Shown piece by piece: positions 7,533 to 16,555 of a DNA stretch of 22,140 nucleotides; within the stretch, counting starts at the first letter, position 1; each line of letters begins with the position of its first letter. This DNA comes from Acetobacter sp. (lineage in GTDB: Bacteria; Pseudomonadota; Alphaproteobacteria; RF32; CAG-239): assembly GCA_023665325.1 (NCBI GenBank), contig JAMPED010000026.1, forward strand, positions 1-22,140. Direction: 5' to 3'. The translations under genes and the position numbers were made by a program. The notes below the pieces were generated by a model that was given only the letters and a program-made list of their open reading frames with translations, ran no database searches and was not told the origin of the DNA.

Positions 7533-9410
7533 CTATATCTGTCTTTTCTTCCTGACATCTTGAATAATCTTTTCAAATCGCTTTGCTGCCTGCTTAGCCG
7601 TAAAATTCTTGAGGGTAATATCTTGAGCCCGCTTAGCTTTTGCTAAACGCTCAGCTTCATTATCCGGAGAGAGATAATATTCAATCAGCGCCACCAACTC
7701 CTCTTCAGTTTTCCACATTGGCACACTATCACCATATATTTCCTCAATTTCAGGCATATAATCAGAAATAACTAATGTGCCACACGCCGTTGCATCAAAA
7801 ATTCTATTACTGATGAAACCAAATTTTCGCATAGCTGGACGAGTATCATTTAGTACAATTTTAGCAGAGCTATAATATTTTCGTAAAATCTTATTATCAA
7901 TATAGGGCGCGATAGCTGCTTCTCCCCATTTACTGCCATAAATATCCACCGGAATATTATGCTTAAGTAAAATCTGTGGCGTTACACGATAAAATGTTTT
8001 ATTCCCCACAAACAATACATTGGTTTTTAGCTCTTCCGTGTAATCAGGATAAAACTTTTGAGTGTTGGTAAACTGAGGCACATAAAGAGCCTTCACGCCT
8101 TTACTTTGTAAAAACTGAACGTATGACAAAGATGCCGACACGACAACATCCACTAAAGAGAGTTCTTTCTTAATTTCATCAAAATAAGCGTTTTTATCAA
8201 AATTCTGATTTTGTACAAATGCTTCCTCATTAGCCATCATCGGGAATAAAATATAAAAGATACTAATAAAATCTTGCTTTTTGTTCTTTTTTGTTAGTGG
8301 AATTCCGCCGCGAATATAAATATTAACATCTGAAAAATCTTGTAATATAGTCATCGGAAAGTTTACTAATGCAAAATCTCCAGCCGCATTGAATGCATCT
8401 TCCAAATCTTTCGCAATCCAATAATCTCCATTATTATAAATTCCAGGAAGTGTAGATGAAGTAATGCTGTAAGAATGCGAAATTTTAGAGGGAATATCCT
8501 GTTTAGTTAATAAAATATTGCTTAACCGCTGGGCCATAGATTGAAAAGATAAAACATACTGAACAAAATAAGCTGCTTTTTGTGTTGCTTCTAGGCGATA
8601 TTCAGGCGTCATATCTAAAAAAGCCTCTACATCAGTTTTATCAACATAATAATGCAGAACGTCTCCTAATAAATAAGCTAAAGGATGATTAGAAAATGGC
8701 ACCACATCTAGGGCCATAAAATGTGTTAGCACGGGAACTTTGCGCATAATAGCATCTAAGAAAAACGGAGAAAAGTCTTGTGAAAGTGGATGTAAAGATA
8801 CATCATTTGCCACCACTCCAGCAACCATATCACTTTCAGCCCAAATTTTTTGGACAGTCAAATAATCTGCTTTATCATAAACTTTATAGTGAATCTTTCG
8901 TTGATCAAAAATATTTCTGAGCCAAGAGTTATCACCTATCATCACAAAGTAGCATTTTTCTTTATCAAACTGTTGCACGCACGGCGGTATTTTTTTTACT
9001 TCATCTACCGCTGTAACTAATGGAAAGAAATAAACATTATAATCAGCATTTTTCAAAAGTGTAAATAAATCCATCGAAGATACTAAAATCAAATCAAAAT
9101 CAGAAAGAAATTCATAATCGATGTGTGATTGCCATCCTAACCATAAAATATTATAATGGTCACGATAACGAACCTTAGGCACAACCGGATTAAAGAAATT
9201 TGCGGCGTAAAAATCAACTTTTTTACTAAAGGCTTGTTTATTGAGAAGATTATTTAATTCAGGTGCAATTTTTTCAGCCCGCTCCTTAATAAACCCATCT
9301 TCAGCATAAACAATTGTAACTAAAGGTTCTTTAAAGATGTGCTTAACACAAATCCCAGCTATTCCGCTCAATAGCACAATCCCTAATAACAAAAAAATTT
9401 TACGGCGCAC
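7533..9410 (-). CDS. Membrane-anchored CgeB-like glycosyltransferase (tandem copy 2)
   Basis: Predicted GT-B glycosyltransferase, 625 aa, substrate unknown. The C-terminal part (about 520-620) matches the glycosyl-transferase-1_2/CgeB type: KIVLNDTRPAMRKFGFISNRIFDATACGTLVISDY split across about 510-560, then MPEIEEIYGDSVPMW and a helical FTAKQAAKRF tail. The N-terminal half (about 30-310) looks like a second, degenerate copy of the same fold, ending in a comparable helix-rich stretch. Residues 1-22 (MRRKIFLLLGIVLLSGIAGI) form a signal anchor or signal peptide. GTG start at 9410 overlaps the preceding paralogue by 11 bp and has GAGG upstream. Last gene of the accB operon. A role in envelope glycan synthesis is inferred only from fold and context. 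Confidence 0.8.
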   Translation of the reverse strand: MRRKIFLLLGIVLLSGIAGICVKHIFKEPLVTIVYAEDGFIKERAEKIAPELNNLLNKQAFSKKVDFYAANFFNPVVPKVRYRDHYNILWLGWQSHIDYEFLSDFDLILVSSMDLFTLLKNADYNVYFFPLVTAVDEVKKIPPCVQQFDKEKCYFVMIGDNSWLRNIFDQRKIHYKVYDKADYLTVQKIWAESDMVAGVVANDVSLHPLSQDFSPFFLDAIMRKVPVLTHFMALDVVPFSNHPLAYLLGDVLHYYVDKTDVEAFLDMTPEYRLEATQKAAYFVQYVLSFQSMAQRLSNILLTKQDIPSKISHSYSITSSTLPGIYNNGDYWIAKDLEDAFNAAGDFALVNFPMTILQDFSDVNIYIRGGIPLTKKNKKQDFISIFYILFPMMANEEAFVQNQNFDKNAYFDEIKKELSLVDVVVSASLSYVQFLQSKGVKALYVPQFTNTQKFYPDYTEELKTNVLFVGNKTFYRVTPQILLKHNIPVDIYGSKWGEAAIAPYIDNKILRKYYSSAKIVLNDTRPAMRKFGFISNRIFDATACGTLVISDYMPEIEEIYGDSVPMWKTEEELVALIEYYLSPDNEAERLAKAKRAQDITLKNFTAKQAAKRFEKIIQDVRKKRQI

Positions 9411-11223
9411 TGTTTTTTACCTCACGGATAATATTCTCAATTTTTTCCGCAGCTTGTTTTGCCGTAAAGTTTTGAAGCGTAATCGTCTGTGCCTGTTTAG
9501 CTTTTTCCAAACGTTCCGCCTCATTAGCTGGGTCAAGATAATATTTAACCAGTGCCATCAGCTCTTTTTCATTTTTCCACATCGGGATGCTATCTCCATA
9601 AACAGCCTCAATCTCAGGCATATAATCAGAAATAACTAACGTTCCACACGCTGTTGCATCAAAAATTCGATTACTGATAATCCCGTGCACCAGCATCTCA
9701 CGTCTAGTATCGTTCAAAACAATTTTAGCCGAACTATAATGTTTACGTAACTCCTGATTATCAAGATAATCTGCCACAGCATCATCCCCCCAATTAGGAC
9801 CATAAATTTTAACCGGTATCTTATTATCAAGCAAAGCAGGAACCGCACGACGATAGGGGGCATTCCTACCCACAAATAATACATCCGTCTTTAATTTTTC
9901 GTCATAATCAGGATAAAAACGCTCGATATTTGTAAACTGTGGCAAATAATAAGCTCTTAAACCGCTATCACGTAATTTTTGAGTCATACTTTGCGAAGCA
10001 GTAGCAATCGCATCGTATGCAGCTAAGTCCTCAATAGCCTTTTGGTAATACGTTTCAGTGTCGTCAATAGTCTTTTGAGAAACATCATCACCTAATTGAG
10101 GGTATGCTAGATAAAAAATATTGATATCCCCCACACGTTCAGGATAAATTCCAATAAATCCTCGCACCAAAATATTAACCGCAGTTTGGTATTTATAAAA
10201 GGAATTAAAAAAGGTAAGTGACGTATGCCAACCAGATTTATTAAGATAAGACATTGCATCCTGCGCTAACCAAAAATCCCCACTTCCAACGTGTCCCACA
10301 GATACAGGCAAGTCAAAGTTTAGGCTTCTTTCATCAGTTTCAGGAGTATATTCATCATCAGAACGCAAAGCTGTTTTCAAAGACGTAACAGCACGTTTTA
10401 ACGAAAATTCTTTTTTAACCAATCGCCGTGCATTTTGCATCCGTCTAGTAATTTCTTCAGGCAATGTTTTGTTTACCAAAGCATCAAGCAATCGTTCTGC
10501 ATCAGTTGTATCTTGATAAAAATTAATATTATCATTAAAAAGATTAGCTGCCTCAATAACTTCTGGCCACCCCCAGTATGTAGCCATTGGAATTTTTTGT
10601 GCTGCCAACGTTAAGAAGAGTGGATGAATATCTACAGAGCCCTCACAAAAAGCCGTATTTTCAACAAAAGCCGCCTGAAATTCGCCCATCTCTTGCAAAA
10701 TTTTCTTTTCGTTATCTAATGTATAATGCCGATAAGATATATTCTTTTGCTTAAGTATATCTTCAATCAGTGGAGGATTCCCCACCAAGGCAATAAACTT
10801 TTTTTCTTGCGGTAAAATATCTAATTTTGATGTAAACAGAGGGATATAGTAGGCTTTTTCATCATTACCATTTACAAATTCATTAAGAATAGGAGTAGAA
10901 GTTAAGATGATGTCAAAGTTACGTGTGTCTGGCAACACATTCGGATTACTTCCCATCCAAAGAATGCTGTTTTTTTCAAACTTATGCCGTGGCGAAATAG
11001 CATCGCCAGCTTCAAAGTTTGTCGTGTATAATGTGTATTTCTTACCAAAACCGCCCTTAACCGTACGGTTAATTTCATTAGCCAACTGTTCTGCGTATGG
11101 ACGAATTTTCCCTTGCACACGGTCCGAAACCGTAACAGTTGCTCTTTGAGAATAAAAATACCCCCCGCCGCAAATGAGTAAAAATCCCCCGATAATAAGA
11201 GCCAGAAAAACTTTTTTCATCAT
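9400..11223 (-). CDS. Membrane-anchored CgeB-like glycosyltransferase (tandem copy 1)
   Basis: About 607 aa and closely similar to the next gene: both have SAKIVLNDTR, SNRIFDATACGTLVISDY, MPEIE..YGDS.PMWK and a final FTAKQAA helix in the last 110 residues, the acceptor/donor-binding half of CgeB-type GT-B enzymes. The N-terminal half again resembles a worn glycosyltransferase module (a segment running from HPLFLTLAAQKIPMATYWG to a long helix). Residues after MMKK are a hydrophobic anchor (VFLALIIGGFLLICGGGYFY). I chose ATG 11223 rather than a TTG at 11238 because AAGGA lies 7 bp before that ATG; ATG 11220 is equally possible. It follows the DUF805 gene by 27 bp. Substrate unknown. Confidence 0.8.
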   Translation of the reverse strand: MMKKVFLALIIGGFLLICGGGYFYSQRATVTVSDRVQGKIRPYAEQLANEINRTVKGGFGKKYTLYTTNFEAGDAISPRHKFEKNSILWMGSNPNVLPDTRNFDIILTSTPILNEFVNGNDEKAYYIPLFTSKLDILPQEKKFIALVGNPPLIEDILKQKNISYRHYTLDNEKKILQEMGEFQAAFVENTAFCEGSVDIHPLFLTLAAQKIPMATYWGWPEVIEAANLFNDNINFYQDTTDAERLLDALVNKTLPEEITRRMQNARRLVKKEFSLKRAVTSLKTALRSDDEYTPETDERSLNFDLPVSVGHVGSGDFWLAQDAMSYLNKSGWHTSLTFFNSFYKYQTAVNILVRGFIGIYPERVGDINIFYLAYPQLGDDVSQKTIDDTETYYQKAIEDLAAYDAIATASQSMTQKLRDSGLRAYYLPQFTNIERFYPDYDEKLKTDVLFVGRNAPYRRAVPALLDNKIPVKIYGPNWGDDAVADYLDNQELRKHYSSAKIVLNDTRREMLVHGIISNRIFDATACGTLVISDYMPEIEAVYGDSIPMWKNEKELMALVKYYLDPANEAERLEKAKQAQTITLQNFTAKQAAEKIENIIREVKNSAP

Positions 11224-11250
11224 TAACCGGTCCTTCAAAATCTTGTCACA

Positions 11251-12096
11251 TCATTGTGGCGTAGGCATATTTTTGATACTTTTAACAGCTTGTTCAATAA
11301 GCTCCTGCCGTTTCTTTTCAGAAATAGCTTGCCCTTGAAGCTGTTTTAATATCGCGCGCATAGCACTTTGAGCTTTAACCACGTCCTCAGGTGATAAATT
11401 TTCTTTTTGAGCCATAGCCTCAACATCTTCGTAGATTTGGTTAATTGTTCCTTTTTGTAATGCTTCACGGCTCCAATTATCAAACAAAACTCCTGTTGCG
11501 ATTATCCAAATCCCAAACATCATCACTGCTAAAAGACGAAATTTAGCAATAATTGGTTCATTATCCGAACCATATATTTCATCATCTTCATTAGCTTCAC
11601 CATAAAGTTCTTCAGCCTCATCAGTTGGTTTAGAAAGTAGACGCACCATCACTACAACCCAACCCAAAGCCGGAATAAACGCATACATCGGATTAAGAAA
11701 TACAAAAACCATAAGAACCGCAGTTACAGCCAAATAAACGGCAGAGCGTCGGTTTGTGTCGTGTAATCTGCGTGCCATTACCGCAAAAGAGGGGATAAGT
11801 GTTGCCAGAGCATAGTAATAAGGCAAGAGTAACATATCAGTAAATTGTGCTAATAAATAAAGTGGAATATATAAAATAGAAGAAACTGCCGCAAATCCCC
11901 AAAATTCTAGACGTGTAGCACGCCCACGAAATTGCAAATACTTTGCTGTAATTCCTCGCAAATAATAATCAAAAGCATCTCCCCAAGCTTCACTCATATT
12001 TTCTTTGCTAATACCTCTGCGAGCAGGGGCTTGCGTTATCTCCTGCGCATCATTATCATCTTTTGCCGCTAAAATATCTTTATCTTTAATTAGCAT
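11251..12096 (-). CDS. DUF805-family membrane protein with cytoplasmic tails
   Basis: 281 aa. The middle (about residues 50-155) has the DUF805 pattern: YLQFRGRATRLEFWGF, then a hydrophobic span, then LIPSFAVMARRLHDTNRRS before further spans near 122-150. An acidic loop (EEAEELYGEANEDDEIYGSDNE type) precedes another hydrophobic segment (KFRLLAVMMFGIWIIATGVLF), and the last 75 residues are a helical, charged tail. DUF805 proteins are multi-pass inner-membrane proteins of unknown function. ATG 12096 is chosen over one at 12153 because AAGGAG lies 6 bp upstream; this start overlaps the stop of the preceding membrane gene by 11 bp, implying coupled translation within the accB operon. Confidence 0.82.
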   Translation of the reverse strand: MLIKDKDILAAKDDNDAQEITQAPARRGISKENMSEAWGDAFDYYLRGITAKYLQFRGRATRLEFWGFAAVSSILYIPLYLLAQFTDMLLLPYYYALATLIPSFAVMARRLHDTNRRSAVYLAVTAVLMVFVFLNPMYAFIPALGWVVVMVRLLSKPTDEAEELYGEANEDDEIYGSDNEPIIAKFRLLAVMMFGIWIIATGVLFDNWSREALQKGTINQIYEDVEAMAQKENLSPEDVVKAQSAMRAILKQLQGQAISEKKRQELIEQAVKSIKNMPTPQ

Positions 12097-12871
12097 TTTC
12101 TGCTCCTTCAACGTCAATATGTTGTAAATTTTCTGTTTTAGTCGCTGATGCATCTTTTTTTCTTAGGCGCTTACTTTGGGGCAATCCATAGAAAAAGTCA
12201 TACATCTTAAAATAAAGAATACTAATATAAACCAACACCGCCGCCCGTGTTATTGTTGCAACAAGAAAATGGGCGCGGCTCAAAATAAACATTGCAATCA
12301 TCAAAATAAAGAAAGCCCCAAATGCAACTCCGCCAATTTTCCAAAGATTACCTTTAGTTTTGGCATATGTTGTCAAAAGAGAACGATTCTTTCCGGTGAT
12401 TTCTGAAACAAAAGCAAACGACGGAACAATAAAAAAGACAGCAAACAACACGAAAATAAATGCATATTTACCAATTAGCCACAGCGCGCTACCAAATATC
12501 GCGTCAAGAATATCCCCCCCGATATTTGGGAAAAATGAGCGGAAAAAATAAATTCCGACGTTAATTAACACCGTTGAAAGGACAATAGATGTTAAAAAAA
12601 ACACAATAGCAGCTAAAAAACGCACACCTGCTGCCATAAAAATATGTTTATCCCATAAGATTTGTTGTTTATAGTAGCAACCAGCCGCAAAATAGAAAAA
12701 TAAATACGTATATACCAGCGATACTATCTTAAATGCTGCATCACCAATAATCATAGGCAATAAACTACCCAAAAAATAAAAAACTGTCAGAAACAAAAAG
12801 GCAAACCAATGACTAACAACATATCTATATGCGTTGCGGTAAACCTTTCTGACTGACAGTTTTTCTTTCAT
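12086..12871 (-). CDS. Six-span membrane protein of unknown function
   Basis: Not recognised at family level. 261 aa with hydrophobic segments near 22-42, 46-66, 80-105, 128-155, 179-198 and 205-222, a basic N-terminus (MKEKLSVRKVYRNAYRYV) and a polar, charged C-terminal tail of about 35 residues. Such layout resembles the YciC/GlpQ-membrane-domain style of polytopic proteins, but I see no defining motif. ATG 12871 is 7 bp after the accC stop, with GAGG overlapping that stop codon, so it is in the accB operon. The DUF805 gene overlaps its end. Confidence 0.72.
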   Translation of the reverse strand: MKEKLSVRKVYRNAYRYVVSHWFAFLFLTVFYFLGSLLPMIIGDAAFKIVSLVYTYLFFYFAAGCYYKQQILWDKHIFMAAGVRFLAAIVFFLTSIVLSTVLINVGIYFFRSFFPNIGGDILDAIFGSALWLIGKYAFIFVLFAVFFIVPSFAFVSEITGKNRSLLTTYAKTKGNLWKIGGVAFGAFFILMIAMFILSRAHFLVATITRAAVLVYISILYFKMYDFFYGLPQSKRLRKKDASATKTENLQHIDVEGAENAN

Positions 12872-12878
12872 ATTGCCT

Positions 12879-14222
12879 CTATTTATTGCGCTTGTTCATA
12901 TATTCCGTTAACCAATGAATATTATATTGCCCATCAATAAACTCATTTTGAGAAATAATATCTTCGTGCAACGGAATAGTGGTTTTAACCCCCATAATGA
13001 TAAATTCTTCCAAAGCTCGACGCAAGCGCATTAAAGCAGCATTACGTGTTTTTGCGTGTACAATAAGCTTCGCAATCATACTATCATAATATGGTGGAAT
13101 TGAATATCCAGAGTAAATTTCCGAATCAACACGAATTCCTAAACCACCCGGCGCGTGCCATTCGGTAATTTTACCAGGGCAGGGGGCGAATGTTTCTGGA
13201 TCTTCAGCGTTAATACGACACTCAATCGCGTGACCATTAAAATGAATATCTTCTTGTGTAAACCCAAGAGCCGCACCAGAAGCAATACGAATTTGCTCCC
13301 GTACAATATCAATCCCAGAAATAGCCTCTGTAATTGGATGCTCCACCTGCAAACGTGTATTCATCTCAAGGAAGTAGAAACGCCCATCTTCATACATAAA
13401 TTCAAGGGTACCAGCATTTGTATAGCCAATTTTTTTAATCGCATTACAAACAATATCCCCAATTTCCTTGCGTTGAGATTGATTAAGCGCTGGAGAAGGA
13501 CATTCTTCAATAACTTTTTGATGGTTACGCTGAATTGAACAATCACGCTCACCCAAATGTACCACATTGCCAAACTTATCAGCAATCACTTGCATTTCAA
13601 TATGCCGAGGGTGTTGCAAATATTTTTCCATATACACCACATCAGATGGAAATGCAGCTTTAGCTTCAGCTTTAGCCATTGTATAAGCCTCACCGATATC
13701 ATCATCAGAGTAAGCCACTTTCATACCCTTACCGCCGCCACCATCTTTGGCTTTAATAATCACCGGATAGCCGATTTTGTTTGCCCATTCTTTAGCGTGT
13801 TCAACACTTTCCAAAGCTGTAGACCCAGGGGTAATTGGCAAGCCAGCCTCAATTGCTGCTTTACGAGCGGTGATTTTATCACCCAACAAACGCATCTGTT
13901 CAGCAGTCGGACCTATAAAGGTTATGCCGTGCAATTCAACCATTTCAGCAAAATCTGCATTTTCAGATAAAAAGCCAAATCCAGGGTGAATAGCATCAGC
14001 ACCAGTAATCAAAGCTGCGGAAATAATTGCCTGTTTATTCAAATAAGACTCACCTGAACGTGCTGGCCCAATACAAACAGCCTCATCGGCTAAACGTACG
14101 TGCATCGCATTCGCATCAGCCTCTGAATGCACCGCCACCGTGCGGATGCCCATCTCCCGACAAGCTCTGTGGATTCGTAAAGCAACTTCGCCGCGGTTAG
14201 CAATTAAAACTTTTTCAAACAT
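12879..14222 (-). CDS. accC: Biotin carboxylase subunit of acetyl-CoA carboxylase
   Basis: ATP-dependent carboxylation of the biotin on AccB, the first half-reaction of malonyl-CoA formation for fatty acid synthesis. 447 aa, as in E. coli. Starts MFEKVLIANRGEVALRI (N-terminal Rossmann domain), then the ATP-grasp: IIKAKDGGGGKGMKVA (155-170, the glycine-rich lid), GERDCSIQRNHQKVIEECPSP (224-244) and EMNTRLQVEHP (286-296) with the metal-binding Glu and the catalytic Glu/Asn/Arg set. All expected active-site segments are intact. It begins 34 bp after accB, the usual partner, with AGGA upstream, and leads the downstream membrane and glycosyltransferase genes. Confidence 0.98.
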   Translation of the reverse strand: MFEKVLIANRGEVALRIHRACREMGIRTVAVHSEADANAMHVRLADEAVCIGPARSGESYLNKQAIISAALITGADAIHPGFGFLSENADFAEMVELHGITFIGPTAEQMRLLGDKITARKAAIEAGLPITPGSTALESVEHAKEWANKIGYPVIIKAKDGGGGKGMKVAYSDDDIGEAYTMAKAEAKAAFPSDVVYMEKYLQHPRHIEMQVIADKFGNVVHLGERDCSIQRNHQKVIEECPSPALNQSQRKEIGDIVCNAIKKIGYTNAGTLEFMYEDGRFYFLEMNTRLQVEHPITEAISGIDIVREQIRIASGAALGFTQEDIHFNGHAIECRINAEDPETFAPCPGKITEWHAPGGLGIRVDSEIYSGYSIPPYYDSMIAKLIVHAKTRNAALMRLRRALEEFIIMGVKTTIPLHEDIISQNEFIDGQYNIHWLTEYMNKRNK

Positions 14223-14256
14223 TAGACTTAATTCCTATTTATTAAATTCTCAAAGC

Positions 14257-14739
14257 TTATTCAATTACAACCAACGGTTCGCCATATTCAACCGGATCGC
14301 CGCTTTCAACCAACACTTTAACAACCTTACCGCCTTTGTGAGCTTTAACAGGGTTAAATGTCTTCATAGCTTCAACCAAGCAAACTGTGTCGCCTTCAGC
14401 CACCGTATCACCCACTTTAACATAGTTCGGTGTTTTCGGATCAGCTGAAAGATAAACCACACCCACCATCGGAGATTTAACCGCATTAGGGCTGTTTGTA
14501 TAATCTTCCTGAGCGGCACATTCAGCCACAGGTGTTGCCGCAGCGGCAGGAGCAGAAGCAATTGGAGCAGCCACAGGTGCTGGAGCTGGAACATATGCAC
14601 CAGAAACAGCCACACCTGCCGGATTTCTCACTAAAGAGATTCTGCAGCTTTCATCTTCATATTCAAGTTCTGTTAAATTTGTTTTATCCAAGATTTCAGC
14701 CAGTCTGCTTATTATTTTTGTATCCAAGGGATTAGACAT
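14257..14739 (-). CDS. accB: Biotin carboxyl carrier protein of acetyl-CoA carboxylase
   Basis: Carries carboxybiotin between AccC and the carboxyltransferase. 160 aa from the ATG at 14739, chosen over an ATG at 14778 because GAGAGG lies 7 bp before it and the product then starts MSNPLDTKIISRLAEIL, as in other AccB proteins. Layout is typical: N-terminal helix region, an Ala/Pro-rich linker (about residues 47-75), and a biotinyl domain with KSPMVGVVYLS and the biotinylation motif VEAMKTFNPV (Lys126), closing GEPLVVIE. First gene of a six-gene minus-strand operon. In E. coli AccB represses its own operon; no operator can be recognised here. Confidence 0.97.
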   Translation of the reverse strand: MSNPLDTKIISRLAEILDKTNLTELEYEDESCRISLVRNPAGVAVSGAYVPAPAPVAAPIASAPAAAATPVAECAAQEDYTNSPNAVKSPMVGVVYLSADPKTPNYVKVGDTVAEGDTVCLVEAMKTFNPVKAHKGGKVVKVLVESGDPVEYGEPLVVIE

Positions 14740-15102
14740 AGTTATCCTCTCATTAAAAATTAAATTCTCTCGATTCATAAGCTGATAATAACAAAATTAC
14801 AAGCATTTTCTTCCATCTCTCCCCAAAACAATGCACAAGCACCACAACAAATATGTAAAAACAAAACGTTATGATACATTTTAAAAGGAGTGTATTAGTT
14901 TTTCATAATCATCTGATACAGTCTATTGCAAATTAAAGATTGTAGCGCATTTACATCCGTAATCAGGCAACAAGAAGAGGCTTCTAAACCTCACTACGCT
15001 CATCACACGCAGCACACAATATACAAAAAATACCAGTACACTCTTTATTAACTTATGATGCATATTATATCCGAATAAAACTAACATCACAAAGGGGATA
15101 AA
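14740..15102. other. Divergent intergenic region between accB and the ftsK-like gene
   Basis: About 360 bp with no supported gene. It must hold the divergent promoters of the accB operon and the ATPase gene. On the plus strand a TATTAT box near 15063 lies about 40 bp before the ATG but lacks a good -35 partner; on the minus strand TTGCAA and a TATGAA-like box with an 18-bp spacer (about 14900-14935) are a weak candidate for accB, which would leave a long leader. A small GAGG/CCTC stem near 14975-14990 is not followed by a T-run. No clear terminator or riboswitch is seen. Confidence 0.4.
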
Positions 15103-16356
15103 ATGCGTGAATTAACCGAAGTTTTGAAAAATTATGGTATTAACGGCACCGTTGTTGGACACACCCGCGGATCATTGTTGGAAATTATAGAGTTTCAACC
15201 AGCTGCTGGAACAAAATTAAAAAATATAGCCTCTTCTGTTGATGATATTCGGCGAGAATTGGGTGTATCTTCATTGCGTGTAGAAGCAGCTACAGTCGGT
15301 AATACGATATTATTTCAAATACCTGCAGAAAATTTTGAAACAATAGATTTTAAGCAATTATTGGAAAGTCCCGAATTTATTGCAGCAAAAGAAAATAAAA
15401 CACTTCCGCTAATTATGGGAACAGATATAAAGGGAACGCCAATTATTGCAGATTTAGCCAAAATGCCGCATTTGCTGATTGGTGGTACGACCGGATCAGG
15501 TAAATCTGTCGGGTTAAATACATTTATCCTTTCGTTGATTGCAGCAAAAAAGCCAGATGAAATAAAATTTGTGCTAATAGATCCCAAAAAGATTGAATTT
15601 AGTATTTATAATAATCAAAAATACTTATACACACCAGTAATAACAGAAACAACAGAAGCTATTGCCACGTTAGCATATCTCGCAGAAGAAATGGACAAAC
15701 GTTATGCGTTGTTTGCTGAAAATATGAGTAAAAATCTCACTGATTATAATAACCACGCCGAGGAAAAACTGCCATACATCATCTGTATCATAGATGAATT
15801 TGCAGACTTGATGGCAATGGATAAAGATGTTGAAAAAGACGTAATGAGATTAGCACAAAAAGCGAGAGCCGCAGGAATTCATTTGATTTTGGCTACACAG
15901 CGTCCATCTGTAGATATTGTAACCGGCGTCCTAAAAGCTAACTTTCCAACACGACTTGCTTATAAAGTTGCCTCATCAGCCGATTCTCGTACCATCTTGG
16001 ACACCACAGGAGCTGAAGATTTAATCGGTCGAGGCGATTCGTTATTTTTAGCAGCAGATGGTATCTTAACCCGACTACACGGAGCATATATGCCAGATTC
16101 TGAAATAACAGCAATATTACAACCATATCAGACCCCAATAAAACCACTAAAATTAGAATATAGGGCAGGGAGCAGCGTAGCAATTATAGATAAGCCAGCA
16201 GAGCCAATCCATAAACGAGCTTTTCGTTTTTGGACAGGACTGCGACAAAAAGATAAAGATATGATTATCAAGATAGCAAAATACGTTTTTGCATATTTAG
16301 CCGGATGGTGGAGCAGTCGTAAAGAAAATAAGAGAGAAGATAAAACAAAGGGTTAG
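15103..16356 (+). CDS. Motor-only FtsK/SpoIIIE-family DNA translocase
   Basis: Hexameric ATPase of the FtsK/SpoIIIE family that would pump double-stranded DNA. 417 aa. Residues 1-100 fit the FtsK alpha domain (YGINGTVVGHTRGSLLEIIEF resembles the usual start of the motor). The beta RecA-like domain has Walker A GTTGSGKS (128-135), PKKIEF (161-166), Walker B IICIIDEFADLM (226-237), and ATQRPSVDIVTG (264-275). It ends in a lysine/arginine-rich tail with a hydrophobic WW-containing patch (about 388-403). Two usual parts are missing: the N-terminal membrane spans and linker, and the C-terminal winged-helix gamma domain that reads KOPS. ATG 15103 with AAAGGGGAT upstream. It may be a second copy beside a full FtsK elsewhere, or come from a mobile element. 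Confidence 0.85.
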   Translation: MRELTEVLKNYGINGTVVGHTRGSLLEIIEFQPAAGTKLKNIASSVDDIRRELGVSSLRVEAATVGNTILFQIPAENFETIDFKQLLESPEFIAAKENKTLPLIMGTDIKGTPIIADLAKMPHLLIGGTTGSGKSVGLNTFILSLIAAKKPDEIKFVLIDPKKIEFSIYNNQKYLYTPVITETTEAIATLAYLAEEMDKRYALFAENMSKNLTDYNNHAEEKLPYIICIIDEFADLMAMDKDVEKDVMRLAQKARAAGIHLILATQRPSVDIVTGVLKANFPTRLAYKVASSADSRTILDTTGAEDLIGRGDSLFLAADGILTRLHGAYMPDSEITAILQPYQTPIKPLKLEYRAGSSVAIIDKPAEPIHKRAFRFWTGLRQKDKDMIIKIAKYVFAYLAGWWSSRKENKREDKTKG

Positions 16357-16398
16357 AGAGATATTCACAAAAAAATGTAAAAAATCAAAAAAAAACGC

Positions 16399-16427
16399 TT
16401 GCCAACTAAAAAAAACTCATATATAAA
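16399..16427 (+). promoter_or_regulatory. Sigma70 promoter of tRNA-Phe
   Basis: TTGCCA (16399-16404), 17-bp spacer, TATAAA (16422-16427); predicted start about 8 nt before the mature tRNA. Confidence 0.75.
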
Positions 16428-16441
16428 CCTAACTCGTGGCT

Positions 16442-16498
<57 letters not shown>

Positions 16499-16517
<19 letters not shown>

Positions 16518-16555
16518 GTTAATAAAAAGACGCCCTTGTGGCGTTTTTTTGTTAA
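16499..16555 (+). repeat. Direct repeat, copy 1: tRNA-Phe 3' end plus terminator
   Basis: 57 bp, from the last 19 nt of tRNA-Phe (part of the T arm, the 3' acceptor strand and CCA) through a 12-bp spacer, the ACGCC/GGCGT terminator and GTTAA. Identical to the copy at 16781-16838 except for seven rather than eight T in the terminator tail. Confidence 0.95.
16530..16550 (+). terminator. Intrinsic terminator after tRNA-Phe
   Basis: Stem ACGCC/GGCGT (16530-16544), loop CTTGT, seven T. Confidence 0.85.

Noticed and set aside
10902..11149. Short ORFs on both strands within the first glycosyltransferase gene
   Set aside because: Out-of-frame shadows of a long coding region with good codon continuity.
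13155..14448. Several plus-strand ORFs of 70-137 aa antisense to accC and accB
   Set aside because: They mirror strongly conserved coding sequence and show no family features or ribosome binding sites.
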